A DNA stretch of 64,000 nt from the NCBI RefSeq assembly GCF_017562075.2, contig NC_054083.1:29173558-29237557 (forward strand). Direction: 5' to 3'. The DNA is from Anopheles merus (Eukaryota > Arthropoda > Insecta > Diptera > Culicidae). The notes under the pieces are model-generated. The model did no database searches, was not told the origin of the DNA, and worked only from the letters and a program-made list of their open reading frames with translations. Shown here piece by piece: positions 25,401 through 35,551 of this stretch. The first letter of the stretch is position 1, and each line of letters begins with the position of its first letter. The position numbers and the translations under genes were made by a program.

Positions 25401-26560
25401 ACGTAATAAGCTCTTAGTGCTCTAGTGTTGCCATAATTAGTAGTATGTACAACAAAGTGTCTCCGCTCTGGCCCGCTATCATCCCCTTTACAACAACACC
25501 CCTCGGACAGTTTATATATTTTTCGCACACACTCACTAGCAATAGAGCAACAAACACGCGCGCGCGCGGCCTGTGGTGATAGCAAGAGAGAAAATTGTGC
25601 GTGTGGTGTTTTGTTGTGGTTCGACGCATCGGAAGCATGCCCGGTAAAGATTGGCTTGCAGAAGAGAAGAATCCGACTACGACCCGATACATATGATATG
25701 TTATTTATCTGAAGCAATGCGCGGGATGGTGGTTGTGAAACCGTTTCATTTCCTCCACCCGCCCAAGAACGATCTCCTCGTCAGTCGATGATTCGGTTAC
25801 ATACGATACGACACATTAATGACAGCGCGAGTCTCCGTGTTCGTGTACGAGAACAATGCACAAAAGTAATAAATAAACTGGAGAGATTCAATACTACACC
25901 ACGAACCACAAACATAATCGAAATTTAGAATGGAAAGAATTTAGTAACGCGAAAATGCTCTAAACTATCTTACACTTGAAAACGGCATAATAGAACATTA
26001 AACCATAGCAAAAGAAGCAACCCATACCCAAACGGTTAGACACAAACTCTACTATATTGTATTCACTCTCTTTGGCAAACGTTTTAGGACAAGCGATTTA
26101 TTTGTATGATTTGGTATTTGGTGATACACGCAAAACAAGCAAGCAAAACAGTCAGCACAGAGTCAGAGAAAATGGAAAATAAATGAAAAGAAAGGAAAAA
26201 GATATCTGCAGCAGGAACGGTGGTGAAAACCCGGGAAAGGAACACAAAGCTGATTAAATCGAAGCGATCAACTATAGACGATTGTAAGGCAGAGAGAACA
26301 CGCGCTATCGTACGCGGGGGTAGATATATATCTTCTAAGGACCGTTAGGGAACCACGATTTGTGAGAGGAAGAACCGGGAAGAAACTATGCTATATTGCA
26401 TGCATGATGAGCAGCAAGAAGTAGTGCAGGATGAATAATGTAACCGTGGTGGTAAGAGACATTTGCAAAGTAAAAGCGAAATACTGCGGTAGCCGTAATA
26501 AGCAGCGATTACAATTTAAGCTAACTAACAGAAAAAAGAAGAAACAACACACCATAAGCA

Positions 26561-26566
26561 AATAAA
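26561..26566 (+). terminator. Distal poly(A) signal, akirin (candidate)
   Basis: AATAAA at the end of the A-rich stretch and just before the second hAT-like copy; it would mark the longest akirin transcript. Confidence 0.35.
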
Positions 26567-26739
26567 ATATGTGAAGCAAAACACACACACAACACCCTCT
26601 TTTACTACAAAGGGGGGCGCGAAATGAAGCGATATTGGTAAATTCGGTGTGGTGTGGCTCTTAGTTTTCCCTCCTTCATGATGACCTATGGTTTCCACCT
26701 AAAACATTGCTGGAATTATTCGTTTTGCGCCATGTGAAT

Positions 26740-27216
26740 TGGTGATAGGAAAAAATGAAATGTTTTGTCGGTACCGATTCCGGCCCAGCTCCGAAATCAG
26801 TTTCTAGATTCGATTCTAGAATTGGTTCTGGAATCGGAACCAGCTCCGTATTGGCTTCGAAACGGAGGCGGTTTCAGCATCTCCACAAAAATAGGCGTTT
26901 CGGTCCAATGATGCTACATATATCGATAGTCGCAAAGAATCAATATTTACTTGTAAACGGTTCTCACGGAGCATTCCCATGGAGATTCTCGGACTGATTT
27001 CGCTTCTGAAACTTCTTATTTCAATTCAAGAACTGATTCTCATTGCCGAGCTAATTGCAATTCTGGAGTCAATCCTGATTCTGTTGCCGGGGCAAATTGC
27101 GATTCCCAGGTCAATTCCGATTCCAGAATCAGAATCGATTCTAGCATCGGAGTCGACTCCGGAATTGATTCCGAACACGGAATCGGAATTGGGTAGGTGG
27201 ATGTGAATCCGACCTG
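26740..27216 (-). mobile_element. hAT-like non-autonomous element, copy 2 (inverted, truncated)
   Basis: Reverse-complement relative of the elements at 19326 and 62858. It begins with a degenerate TGGTGATAGG end and an AAAAATGAA stretch as in the others. It carries the same CATTGG-core region (seen as CCAATGATGC near 26906) and the same GGAATC/GATTCC arrays. Its far end stops at about 27216, lacking the last dozen or so terminal bases, and no clear target duplication remains. It lies about 255 bp upstream of the RRS1 start codon. Confidence 0.75.
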
Positions 27217-27469
27217 GAACGAACATAAATACGAATTACCTTCAAGGGTTAATTTGTATCACGCTGGTGCCCCACTGTGCACCATTGCAGTCACGACTTT
27301 TCAAATCGACCGCATAAACGTGGTCATGTGCGCGGCGTTGACAACAGCAACAGCAAAAAAAAGCATATTATTTTGACAGCAGCCATTCGGTAAACTTTAA
27401 AAACGTGTTTACCGGACCAGGCGGCGTAGCAATTGTTGGTAATTGTTGTTTTCCTCTGCGCGTATCGCC

Positions 27470-28765
27470 ATGGATATCGTAAAGGAAGTGCTGCAGCAGC
27501 AGCAGCAGAATCTGCAAAAGTACAAACCGATCACGGTTGAGAAGGCGCTGGAACCGACGATCGATGTGGGCCACATGCTGGTGAGCGATCCGAACTACTA
27601 CGACGAGGAACAGATGAAGTGAGTGCGCGCCCCGAGTGCATACGAATGCAGCTTGGTAAGCTAAACTAAATGCGTTCTTCATTCATCCCCTCTTTCCCTG
27701 CTCAGAGCGGACCGCGAAAAGTACGTGCTCGATTTGACGCGCGACAATGTGCAGCTTCTGATAAACAGCATCTGGCAGCTGCCGACGGAGCGGGTCGAGG
27801 AATCGATCGTTGCTAAGCTACCGCCGCCGAAGGCTCCGTTGCCGCGGGCCCGCAAGCTGCCCGTCCCGAAGCCGCTCACCAAATGGGAGGAGTTTGCCAA
27901 AAAGAAGGGCATCAAAAAGCGCACCCGCGAGAAGAAGGTGTTCGACCCGGTGCTGGACAAATGGGTACCGACCTATGGCTACCAGCGGTACAAGGCCGAG
28001 AAGGAGAAGGACTGGGTGCTGGAGGTACCGCAGAACGATCCGTACCGGGACATGTTCAAGGAGAAGCGCGATCTGCGCCTCGAGCGCGTGGCTAAGAATG
28101 AGGTGGCGCGCATGAAGAACATTGCCCGGGCGAAGAAAATCGCCACCCCGCGGACCGGTTTCGTCGGTCCCGAGACTGCATCCGCCAAACAGGTAGGGAA
28201 GGATGGTGATGTTGGAAGCTTTGCCATTTTGCTAATAACATCCCAAATACCCGCATACGTTACGCTTCACCTTTCCAGCTCATCACCGCGTCGAACATAG
28301 TGAAAGCGTCGACAGCATCGGTGGGAGTGTTCCAGGAGTCGCTGCCAAACGAGAAGCAGGCGCGCGGTATCGGCATCAAGGAGCTGATGCCGGGCGAGAA
28401 GCGCAAGAAAAAGGTATCGACCGTTGCCGGCGAAAAGCGGCGCAATCTGGAGATAGTGAATAAGGTGCTGAACAAGAAGCCGAAGATCGACATCGATCGG
28501 GCGATCTCGCTACAGAAGGCGGAAGCACGCGCAGAGTACGTACCCGCAATGTTGGATGTTTGTAGAAGGTTTTTTCAATTTTTTTTCTACTAATTGCTTC
28601 TACTTTATCTCTTATAGACGCGAGGCAGAGGAAGGCGGAGAGGACGGTGGAAGGACGAAGAAAAAGGGAGGCAAAAAGTCGAAAGCGTTCAGTCGCAAGA
28701 AACCGAAGGGTGGCCAAGGCAAACGAAATCACAGCAAGCGGGCCGTTGGTCGGAAACGTCGTTAA
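27470..28765 (+). CDS. RRS1: Ribosome biogenesis regulatory protein RRS1
   Basis: Coding exons: 27470-27618, 27706-28192, 28279-28535 and 28618-28765, predicting 346 aa (human about 365). The conserved RRS1 core is present: D-P-N-Y-Y-D near the end of exon 1, L-T-K-W-E-E-F-A-K-K-K-G-I, then K-V-F-D, W-V-P-T-Y-G-Y, and N-D-P-Y-R-D-M-F. The C-terminus is a Lys/Arg/Gly-rich tail ending in KRAVGRKRR, consistent with nucleolar targeting. In yeast and humans Rrs1 recruits the 5S RNP (5S rRNA, uL18, uL5) with Rpf2 into pre-60S particles. The three introns are 82-87 bp, typical of dipterans. The ATG is the first before the conserved N-terminus and gives a Gln-rich start. Confidence 0.94.
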
Positions 28766-29661
28766 GCATAAGGCATTGGCAGGATAATGGTAAAAAAAGC
28801 AACATACAATTATACATGAATATATATCATTTATATTAACGAAATATAAAAGCTCGGATAGGCTTGGAATACATTGAGAAACTTGTCGGCGAAGTCTATC
28901 GGTCGGCGGTGATAGAAAACGAAACCGTTCGATAGTGCGAACAGAAATCCTTTGCCAGAAGATTGTGGTGCATTGAAATATCGATCCCAAAGAGACCGAT
29001 GTACGTACTACCTCCTTTAAACGCTATTACGTCACAGCTGGCATGCACTGTCGCCTGAGTCAGACGGAGAGAACATGAAAATTCTAAATCTTCCCTACCA
29101 CTCCGCAATCATAGTAGGTGAAGGACAGCGTTCGTGTAGCAGCAACCAGGTCAAAACCGCCGGACGAGGCAGCGGTAGTGTCAATCATTGAAATTAGTTA
29201 CATATCGCACCTTTCGTAGCATGGATTAAATAAGTTTTCGTGCACCCGGCGCGCAGTTTAACGCAATCCCACAACGGCTGCAGATGGAATTATCCTTACC
29301 GAAGGAGGGAGCTTGCACTGCAACACTGCAAAAGAAAAGAGAACAAACGTCCGCCTCGCTCTCTCTATCACTCTGCTCTACAACTGTCAGTCGACGCTGT
29401 CAGTGAGGTGCGAACAGTTGGGGGAAAACGTACACACGCAGAACAACACAACATCGCCTGTGCGGGCACGGTGCGGAAGGAAAATTTTAGACATTCCCAC
29501 TCATCCTTATCGCAGCTATCGACACGAATCGTTTTTGCTTGCGCTGGACCGATTGCCCATTTCCTGCTGATACGGCGATATGCACTGGGCTCTGTAATTG
29601 CGGAGATCATCCATCACACCTAGCACGGCCAGCGTTTGCATCGGAACCACATCGATCTCTG

Positions 29662-29697
<36 letters not shown>

Positions 29698-29790
29698 CGG
29701 GTATGTGTAGCGCGTGTGTTCGTGTCCTGCAGTAGCGCCCGGAATAGTGTTGCCGAACCGAGTGCGCAATAACCGCGCGCGACCACCACC
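28766..29790. other. RRS1-ADO intergenic region
   Basis: About 1 kb with no coding signal. The first 100 bp are AT-rich, with only variant poly(A) motifs (AATATAA near 28841) for RRS1. Later sequence has CTGTCAGTC-type initiator-like motifs near 29386-29400 and a GT microsatellite just before ADO. A small minus-strand reading frame at 28896-29108 has no recognisable features. Confidence 0.5.
29662..29696. repeat. (GT)n microsatellite
   Basis: About 35 bp of GT, some 95 bp upstream of the ADO start codon and probably in its 5' UTR or core promoter. Confidence 0.9.
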
Positions 29791-30585
29791 ATGAGCACCC
29801 TGTTTGCCCGCGTGTTCCGGCAGGCATGGGCCACGTTCGAGCACACCGGAGCGGGGGACACAAAGTTCGCCAGCAATCTGAACGCGCTGCGCCGCCTGGT
29901 CGACCAGCTTACGCTGGCGGACATTGGGCTGGAACCGTCGCTCGTCGCGACGGAAACGTTCCAGCAGCCGACCAAGGCGCCCTGCACGTACGTCGGCGTG
30001 TTCGAGAACGACCGCTTCGCGATGTCGGTGTTTGTGCTGCGGGAAAACTACACCATGCCGCTGCACGACCACCCCCAGATGCACGGGCTGCTGCGGGTCG
30101 TGTCGGGGGCGGTACAGATCTGCAGCTACAGTGAGATCGCGCGCCGCGACACGGTGGAACCGCGGGCCGAGGGCGGCACCCTCCGCCGGCACGTGCTGGT
30201 GGTGGCCGAGCCGGAAAAGATTATCAGCTCGGCGGCCGGCGACTGTGCCGTGCTGACGCCGACCGAGCGGAACTTTCACGAGATTACGGCGATCGGGGGC
30301 CCGGCCGCCTTCTTCGACATCCTCAGCCCGCCGTACAACACGGCCAGCCAGCCGCAGTACTACTTCTACCGGAAGGTGCCCGTGCCCCGGCATCTGGCCG
30401 AGATGGAACCGCTCGGGTTTGGCGGTCCGGACAAACCGTCCGCCCAGGAGGACGAGCGGCCCCGGTACGTGCTGGAGACGATTCCCAACCCGGAACACTA
30501 CTACTGTGATACGGTGCACTACGCCACGCCGGAGTTTATGTATCAACAGGCAGAAGGTGGAGGCGGAGGAGGAGGAGGCGTTTAA
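29791..30585 (+). CDS. ADO: 2-aminoethanethiol (cysteamine) dioxygenase, ADO/PCO family
   Basis: Single-exon gene of 264 aa (human ADO about 270). The cupin core shows the iron-binding signature LHDHPQMHGLL (H92 and H94), with the third expected ligand in NFHE (H163). The PCO_ADO fold runs from about residue 45 to 245. Family members are non-haem Fe(II) enzymes that oxidise cysteamine to hypotaurine and N-terminal Cys of proteins to sulfinic acid, feeding the oxygen-sensing Arg/Cys N-degron pathway. Which substrate this copy uses cannot be read from sequence. The ATG has a good context (ACCACCATGA). The C-terminus carries a short poly-Gly tail. Codon use is markedly GC-rich (C or G in most third positions). 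Confidence 0.93.
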   Translation: MSTLFARVFRQAWATFEHTGAGDTKFASNLNALRRLVDQLTLADIGLEPSLVATETFQQPTKAPCTYVGVFENDRFAMSVFVLRENYTMPLHDHPQMHGLLRVVSGAVQICSYSEIARRDTVEPRAEGGTLRRHVLVVAEPEKIISSAAGDCAVLTPTERNFHEITAIGGPAAFFDILSPPYNTASQPQYYFYRKVPVPRHLAEMEPLGFGGPDKPSAQEDERPRYVLETIPNPEHYYCDTVHYATPEFMYQQAEGGGGGGGGV

Positions 30586-31004
30586 GGATCGTTTCCGGGG
30601 AAGGATTGCAAAACGAGCCGAAGAGAGTCCCGGGAGGAGGAAGAAAGTCGGTCGACTACTAACTACAAATTATAATTAGCATTTTGCACTCGAACGCTTC
30701 GATGCTGGCGGTTTCTTTTTAATTTGTTGGATTGTTATTTTTTGTTTTTGTTATGTTATATTTTTTGTTCTTCACTGTCACAATTAGAAGAAATCGCAGT
30801 AGGCATCGTTCGAGCCTAGCGTAGTGTGTGTGTTTCTCACCCCGTTTTTTGTTCAGGAGCGCCTGGAAGATGGAGAAGGAGGCGCTGGCGTTGCGTTGAT
30901 GCAACGGCCATGCAATACTGCACGCGTAGTAGTACCGTTACTGAATAGTAGAAGGGCACTTCACCCTTATAAACAAGCAAGCAAGCAAAGCCTAACGAAA
31001 GTTC

Positions 31005-31010
31005 AATAAA
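31005..31010 (+). terminator. Poly(A) signal, ADO
   Basis: AATAAA about 420 bp after the ADO stop, before the convergent TPP carrier gene. Confidence 0.6.
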
Positions 31011-31263
31011 ACCAAATTTAACTCTACTGCTAGCACTCTGACTGCCGCCTACCGGAACGACTTCCGGCTATTGTAGTATTGTAGAGTGGTTTAACGTGAT
31101 GACGAAACGACAAAAAATTAGACTAATCGATGCTCTCCTGCTACAACTACATCTGTTTTGAAGACATTTTTCTCAAGTATAGCTATTTGTCCTCTCTTCA
31201 ATAAGCAAATTTAACGGTAGAATGAGGTAAAAATCAAATGTGATACAGTTAAAGGCGAGGCCA

Positions 31264-31269
31264 TTTATT
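31264..31269 (-). terminator. Poly(A) signal, TPP carrier
   Basis: AATAAA on the minus strand, about 75 bp beyond the carrier stop codon and separated from it by a CT microsatellite. Confidence 0.55.
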
Positions 31270-31343
31270 TAAAGCGTGAAAGTTTTTATACACATTTTTC
31301 TCTCTCTCTCTCTCTCTCTCCCTCTTTCTCACTTCCCGTGCGC

Positions 31344-32282
31344 CTATCTAAAGCTTCGTTCGCTGTTAAACAGCAGCAACAGTGTGTCGTAAATCGTAAA
31401 GTAAAACGCGGACGTGCAGCCGGCCTTCAGCAGCGACGGCAGCAGCCCCTTGTACAGCCCGCGCACCCCCTCGAACCGGCCGACCTGCACCAGGCAGTGT
31501 AGCATATGGCGGCAGACAAAGTGCTGCCCGAACGTTTGCCGGCTCTGGGCGAAGCCCTGTATCTGGAGCCGCTTCTTCGTCAGATCGAGCGGATAAACCA
31601 GCAGCTTGGTGCACAGCCCGGCCAGCCCACCGCACACGAACAGCTCGCCGGACGGCAGCTGCGCCTCGGGCGACAGCCCCTCCAACCGCTTCACCACCGT
31701 ACCGAACAGATTGTAAAACATAAACTGACCACCAGCCAGCGGGGCAATCTGCAGCATGGCCGGACCGACGCCCCGGTACAGCCCCCGGACGCCCTCGTGC
31801 CGATAAATCTCCCCCAGGCCCTGCAGCGCGTTCTGATACCCCCGGCCCGGGTCCTGCGAGACCAGCCGCGTCCGTATCACGTCCAGCGGCATGATGGTCA
31901 GGGCGGCGAAGGAACCGCTGCACGCGCCGCACAGAAATTGCCGTGCCTGGTCGTGCCCGTCCAGCAGGGGCAGCTCGCGCAACACTCGATTGAACCGCTC
32001 GTAGAAGGAAAACTGCGCCACGCCGTACACGAGCGAGAGCACCTGGGCCGGGTTGTGGCCCTTCCAGAACGCAAGCAGCCCCTCCTCGCGGTAGATGCAG
32101 GCCACCGATTGGGCGATCGAGCGGTACTTGGAGTGGCTGGACCCGGACCGGATCGGTTCCACCTGCAGCTGGAGCCGTATCTTCAGCACGTCCAGCGGCT
32201 GACAAATGAAGCGCGTGATGCAGCCCGTCAATCCGCCCGCCAGCCCGGCGTACCGGGTTTCGCGGTGCTTTTCGCGATCCAT
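31344..32282 (-). CDS. Tpc1: Mitochondrial thiamine pyrophosphate carrier (SLC25A19 type)
   Basis: Single-exon gene of 312 aa, the usual size. Three tandem SLC25 repeats are each marked by the P-x-D/E-x-x-K/R signature: PLDVLKIR (about residue 29), PLDVIRTR (about 131) and PLDLTKKR (about 231), each pair of helices ending in the W/Y-K/R-G motif (FWKG, LYRGVGP, LYKGLLP). The closest family by remembered sequence is SLC25A19/Tpc1 of the inner mitochondrial membrane, which imports thiamine pyrophosphate made in the cytosol for pyruvate and oxoglutarate dehydrogenases. It is convergent with ADO. Transport substrate is inferred from similarity, so a related SLC25 nucleotide carrier cannot be wholly excluded. 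Confidence 0.88.
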   Translation of the reverse strand: MDREKHRETRYAGLAGGLTGCITRFICQPLDVLKIRLQLQVEPIRSGSSHSKYRSIAQSVACIYREEGLLAFWKGHNPAQVLSLVYGVAQFSFYERFNRVLRELPLLDGHDQARQFLCGACSGSFAALTIMPLDVIRTRLVSQDPGRGYQNALQGLGEIYRHEGVRGLYRGVGPAMLQIAPLAGGQFMFYNLFGTVVKRLEGLSPEAQLPSGELFVCGGLAGLCTKLLVYPLDLTKKRLQIQGFAQSRQTFGQHFVCRHMLHCLVQVGRFEGVRGLYKGLLPSLLKAGCTSAFYFTIYDTLLLLFNSERSFR

Positions 32283-33095
32283 CGCACGTGGATGCTGGTG
32301 ATGTTTTGGTGAGTGTGTGTGTGTGTTTGTGCTGGGTTTTTTTTGGCAGTCCGTTCCAAACGTTTATGCGTTACATCACTACTGTCGCCTCCGACTCGGA
32401 TGATGATGATGGGGTCGATCTGGTTCTATCGGTGCGGGTGCGTAACTGTGCTGACCTTGCTAATCATCATCAATGGCGTAGTTGCGTGTTGTTAGTTGTA
32501 CACCGCGTCCAACGAAAGGAAGGCTTCCGCTTGGTTGCCCGTTTTTCGGTGGTCCAGCCAAAGTGATAACGTAAACTGACACAAGCGCTGTTTGCGATCC
32601 TAGCAAGCTGCGAGAGCTTTGTTTTCGTGCGATCTCTTTTTTGCCAACGATACCGTCGACGCTCTTCACGCAAATGCTCGATTCGGAACGGCAAACGAGT
32701 GAAGGGACCAACGTGCACGTGCACACGCTGGCGTATACGTTATATTTATAGCTTGTTTTTCTGTTAATTTTCCCCTTTTTGAAACTGTTTAATTTGGCCC
32801 GGTTACATGGCTACACAACCTGGCGTAATTTCAAGGCACCTTTTAATTCCGAGCTGTACGCCAAAAGAAACGGCTCACAAACTCATTCCAGTTCATAAAC
32901 TAATGCCGAATCCTTAAACTAGGACTGATCTGTTCTCATGCTGGTTCTGTAAATGATCTCAAACGCATAGCTATATTCGTCCTAGAACAGGACAGCAGAA
33001 CCATATCAGTTCTGGAACTCATCCCTACGCATTTTGGTTCAACATGATTCAACGGACAGCGCCACCGGTTTTCTCTATTTAAAGTCCTTAATTTT
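32283..33095 (-). other. Tpc1 promoter and Dbr1 downstream region
   Basis: No coding exon. A TG repeat lies directly upstream of the carrier start. Around 32880-33030 there are partly complementary pieces (TGGTTCTG and CAGAACCA about 50 bp apart) that may be a decayed small transposon, though no clear ends or duplications are visible. Confidence 0.4.
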
Positions 33096-33105
33096 TTTAT
33101 TTATT
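33096..33105 (-). terminator. Overlapping poly(A) signals, Dbr1
   Basis: Two overlapping AATAAA hexamers on the minus strand about 80 bp beyond the Dbr1 stop. Confidence 0.6.
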
Positions 33106-33184
33106 TAAATGTCATTACTTATTTCTCTGTACAAGTTGAGATTGTTTTCCACTTATTTAATCCATCGTTTTTCTTTCTTCCGCC

Positions 33185-34955
33185 TCAGTCACTATCGTCC
33201 TTTGCGTAGATGGTTTCATTTCTTCGCTTAAACTTCTTCACGGGCGGATTGTCCTGTTGCTGCTCCTGCTGCTGTACCGGGCTGGACAAATTCAAATCGT
33301 TCACCGCTAGTGCCGACTCCGACAGGATGGACGTATCGTTGTCCCCGGTTTTCTGCGGCGTCGGCAAGCTTAGTAAGCTGCAGTTCGGCGTGGAATCATT
33401 CAGCGTGGTCGACAGGTCGGAATCGTGCGCATCCTGTCGCCATTTCGGTTCAGGTAATAGGGAGGAAAGCGACAGTTTCGGTTGTACCGGTGTTTGCGGT
33501 TTGTCTGGTGAGCTTTCTAATGGTTCTATTCCTTTTTCCATCTCCTCAGCTGCTTCGTCATCATCGTCATCGTCGCCAAGCTCGAGCTGGTCGGCATTCG
33601 GAATTCGCGCCGCTGCTTTGCTCGGTACCTCCTCCTCCTTATCACACAGCCGATCGACGTACGTGGACGTGTTGAGCTTGTGGCCCGTCATCAGCATCGC
33701 GAGCCGCAGCGGATCGTCAATATTTAGCTTATCGCAAAGGGCCGTCGTCTGCGGGTTTAAATATGCTTGCGGCTGCTCTGTCGACCGCATATCAACCGTA
33801 CCATCCTCATTCGGTTGATACGGTTCGGCTATTCGTACGAAATTGTCCGGTATGGTCAGATCGTTGCCGAACCGTTCCAGCACCTTCGCTTTCTCTTCCT
33901 CCGATGGCGTAAAGTTGAAGCGTTCACCACCACCACCGCCTTCACCCGGCATGTACCCATTGGTGGTGCGGATGCTGATCAGATGGTTCGTAAGGTTCAG
34001 TACCGTTAACCATTCGAGATCGTACTTCAACTGTACGGGTTTCGCCTCGCCACCGTCCCCATCTTCCGCGGTCGGAATGTCTAGGATTTGCAGAAATCGC
34101 CTCTTCGGCAAGCACTTATCGAGCGCTAGGAATTTTGTACACCGCTCCCCGGGGTGTTCCACGAGGGCCGCAAATTTACAGTGCAAATGTGCCGCGAACC
34201 AGTACGGTGGTTGAAGCTTGCGGAGCAACTCTTCGCACGGCATGCTGCCCAGCCGGTTGCTCTCGATGTCCTCGCGGAAGGCGGGCTTGAAGCGCAGCAG
34301 CTGCGTCTCGTTGCCGTGGCGCGTAATGCCACGCGGCCAGTCGTGCGACAGCATTATGTCGACACCGGGCGAAAGTTGCTTCAACCGAAACACATCGATC
34401 TGGCGCTGGTGGTAAACGCTGCGCTTGCTGCCCTCGTCGTACGGTGGAAACTCGAACCGGCCCTTCAGAAAGTCGTGCCCCTTGTAGATGCCTGAAATGC
34501 CCCCGATCCGGATGCCGTTGCAGTCGACCACGCCGGCATAGCCGAGGTAGTAAATGTTGGGCGCTACCCAGCCACCGTAGGGTAGCTCCTGCAGATAGTT
34601 GGACGCCTCGTGGTTGCCTCCGATGAACAGCGTTAGGATGGGTGCCTTCTTCTCCCCACTGTAGTACCTGGCGAGAAGGGGGAGGGGCAAGTAATCGTAC
34701 GTGGGGTAAGCTGACGAACATCCAGATAGAGAGGTAGCCTGAACCATGCTCTACCTACTTGTAGAAGCTGCACATATCCAAATGCTTCTGCGGGACGGCC
34801 ATACACTGCAGATCCTGCAGGTTGCGCGTGGATTGAAAATCTCCGCAGCATATCAGCAGATCGACCGTAATGTTTTGCTCGTCCTGTATCGAGCCGATCA
34901 GGTCGTATATTTTCTCCAGCTCACCGTGCGCACATCCTTCGATCGCAATCTTCAT
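33185..34955 (-). CDS. Dbr1: RNA lariat debranching enzyme
   Basis: Two coding exons, 34955-34759 and 34667-33185, predicting 559 aa. The metallophosphoesterase domain is intact: GCAHGEL at the N-terminus, CGDFQ, GGNHE, SHDWP and HLHCKF supply the usual metal ligands, including the Cys characteristic of Dbr1. The C-terminal half is acidic and low complexity (an EDDDDDE-type stretch) and ends in a basic KKFKRR. Dbr1 cleaves the 2'-5' phosphodiester bond of excised intron lariats in the nucleus, allowing their turnover and release of intronic snoRNAs and mirtrons. A GTG codon directly precedes the ATG; the ATG at 34955 is chosen because it matches the family start (M-K-I-A-I-E-G). It is head to head with the kinesin gene, 596 bp apart. 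Confidence 0.96.
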
Positions 34956-35551
34956 CACAAAACGCGCGTTTAAAGTAGAGAGTATTTAAAAAAACACACA
35001 CACAGCCCGCTCGTAGCTTGTTGTTTTTGTTCCTGTACTGTTCACTGTGCCGGTCAACAAACGCGCGTTTGCTTTTCACACTATAAACCTTGGCCTTCTA
35101 CCCTCTACTGTCATCCACTTTCGAGCAGTGCACTGCTCGAACAAGCTGTCACAGTGGGCGTTCGGGTGCAATTGCCGGCCAATATGTGCACCCACCGTTC
35201 GAGCAGTTGGTCGTTGGCATACAAACTGTCAACGGACATTTGTATCGGCTTTCGAAATGACGCCAGTAGCCTGGAGAAAGATGCGATCTGCAGCGATCGT
35301 TCTGTAAACAGCGCGAGCAACAAATTTACGGGCCAGGTGTAATCCATCCACCGAGGTTAAATAACAAGTGCGTCCATCCAAGCACACATAGTTTGCGGAG
35401 AGCGGCGGAAATAGAAGGATATTAGGAGGAGGTGTGCTGTGTGTGTGTGTGCTAGACAAAGCGAACGCCTGCAAAAAGGTGGTGTGCGTGTGTGTTGACT
35501 GGATTGTCCGTTTGCCGGGAAAGCCGAGCGACGCAGTAAACATCCAACAAA
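34956..35551. promoter_or_regulatory. Divergent promoter region, Dbr1 / kinesin-8
   Basis: The 596 bp between the two start codons must hold both promoters and 5' UTRs. It contains repeated CTGTCA and TTCGAGCAGT motifs (near 35109-35150 and 35187-35235) but no obvious TATA box, as expected for housekeeping-type genes. Confidence 0.6.

Larger units (their letters stand above)
22379..26739 (+). other. Probable long akirin 3' UTR
   Basis: No coding exon seen. The plus strand is A-rich, with many short CAGCAG and AACAAA tracts, as insect 3' UTRs often are. Canonical AATAAA signals occur at 22481, 25868, 25872 and 26561, which would give 3' UTRs from about 0.1 to 4.2 kb. Which are used cannot be told from sequence. 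Confidence 0.45.

Noticed and set aside
29620..30546. 308-codon minus-strand frame opposite ADO
   Set aside because: It is a shadow of the GC-rich ADO gene; it lacks domains and begins in the CA repeat.
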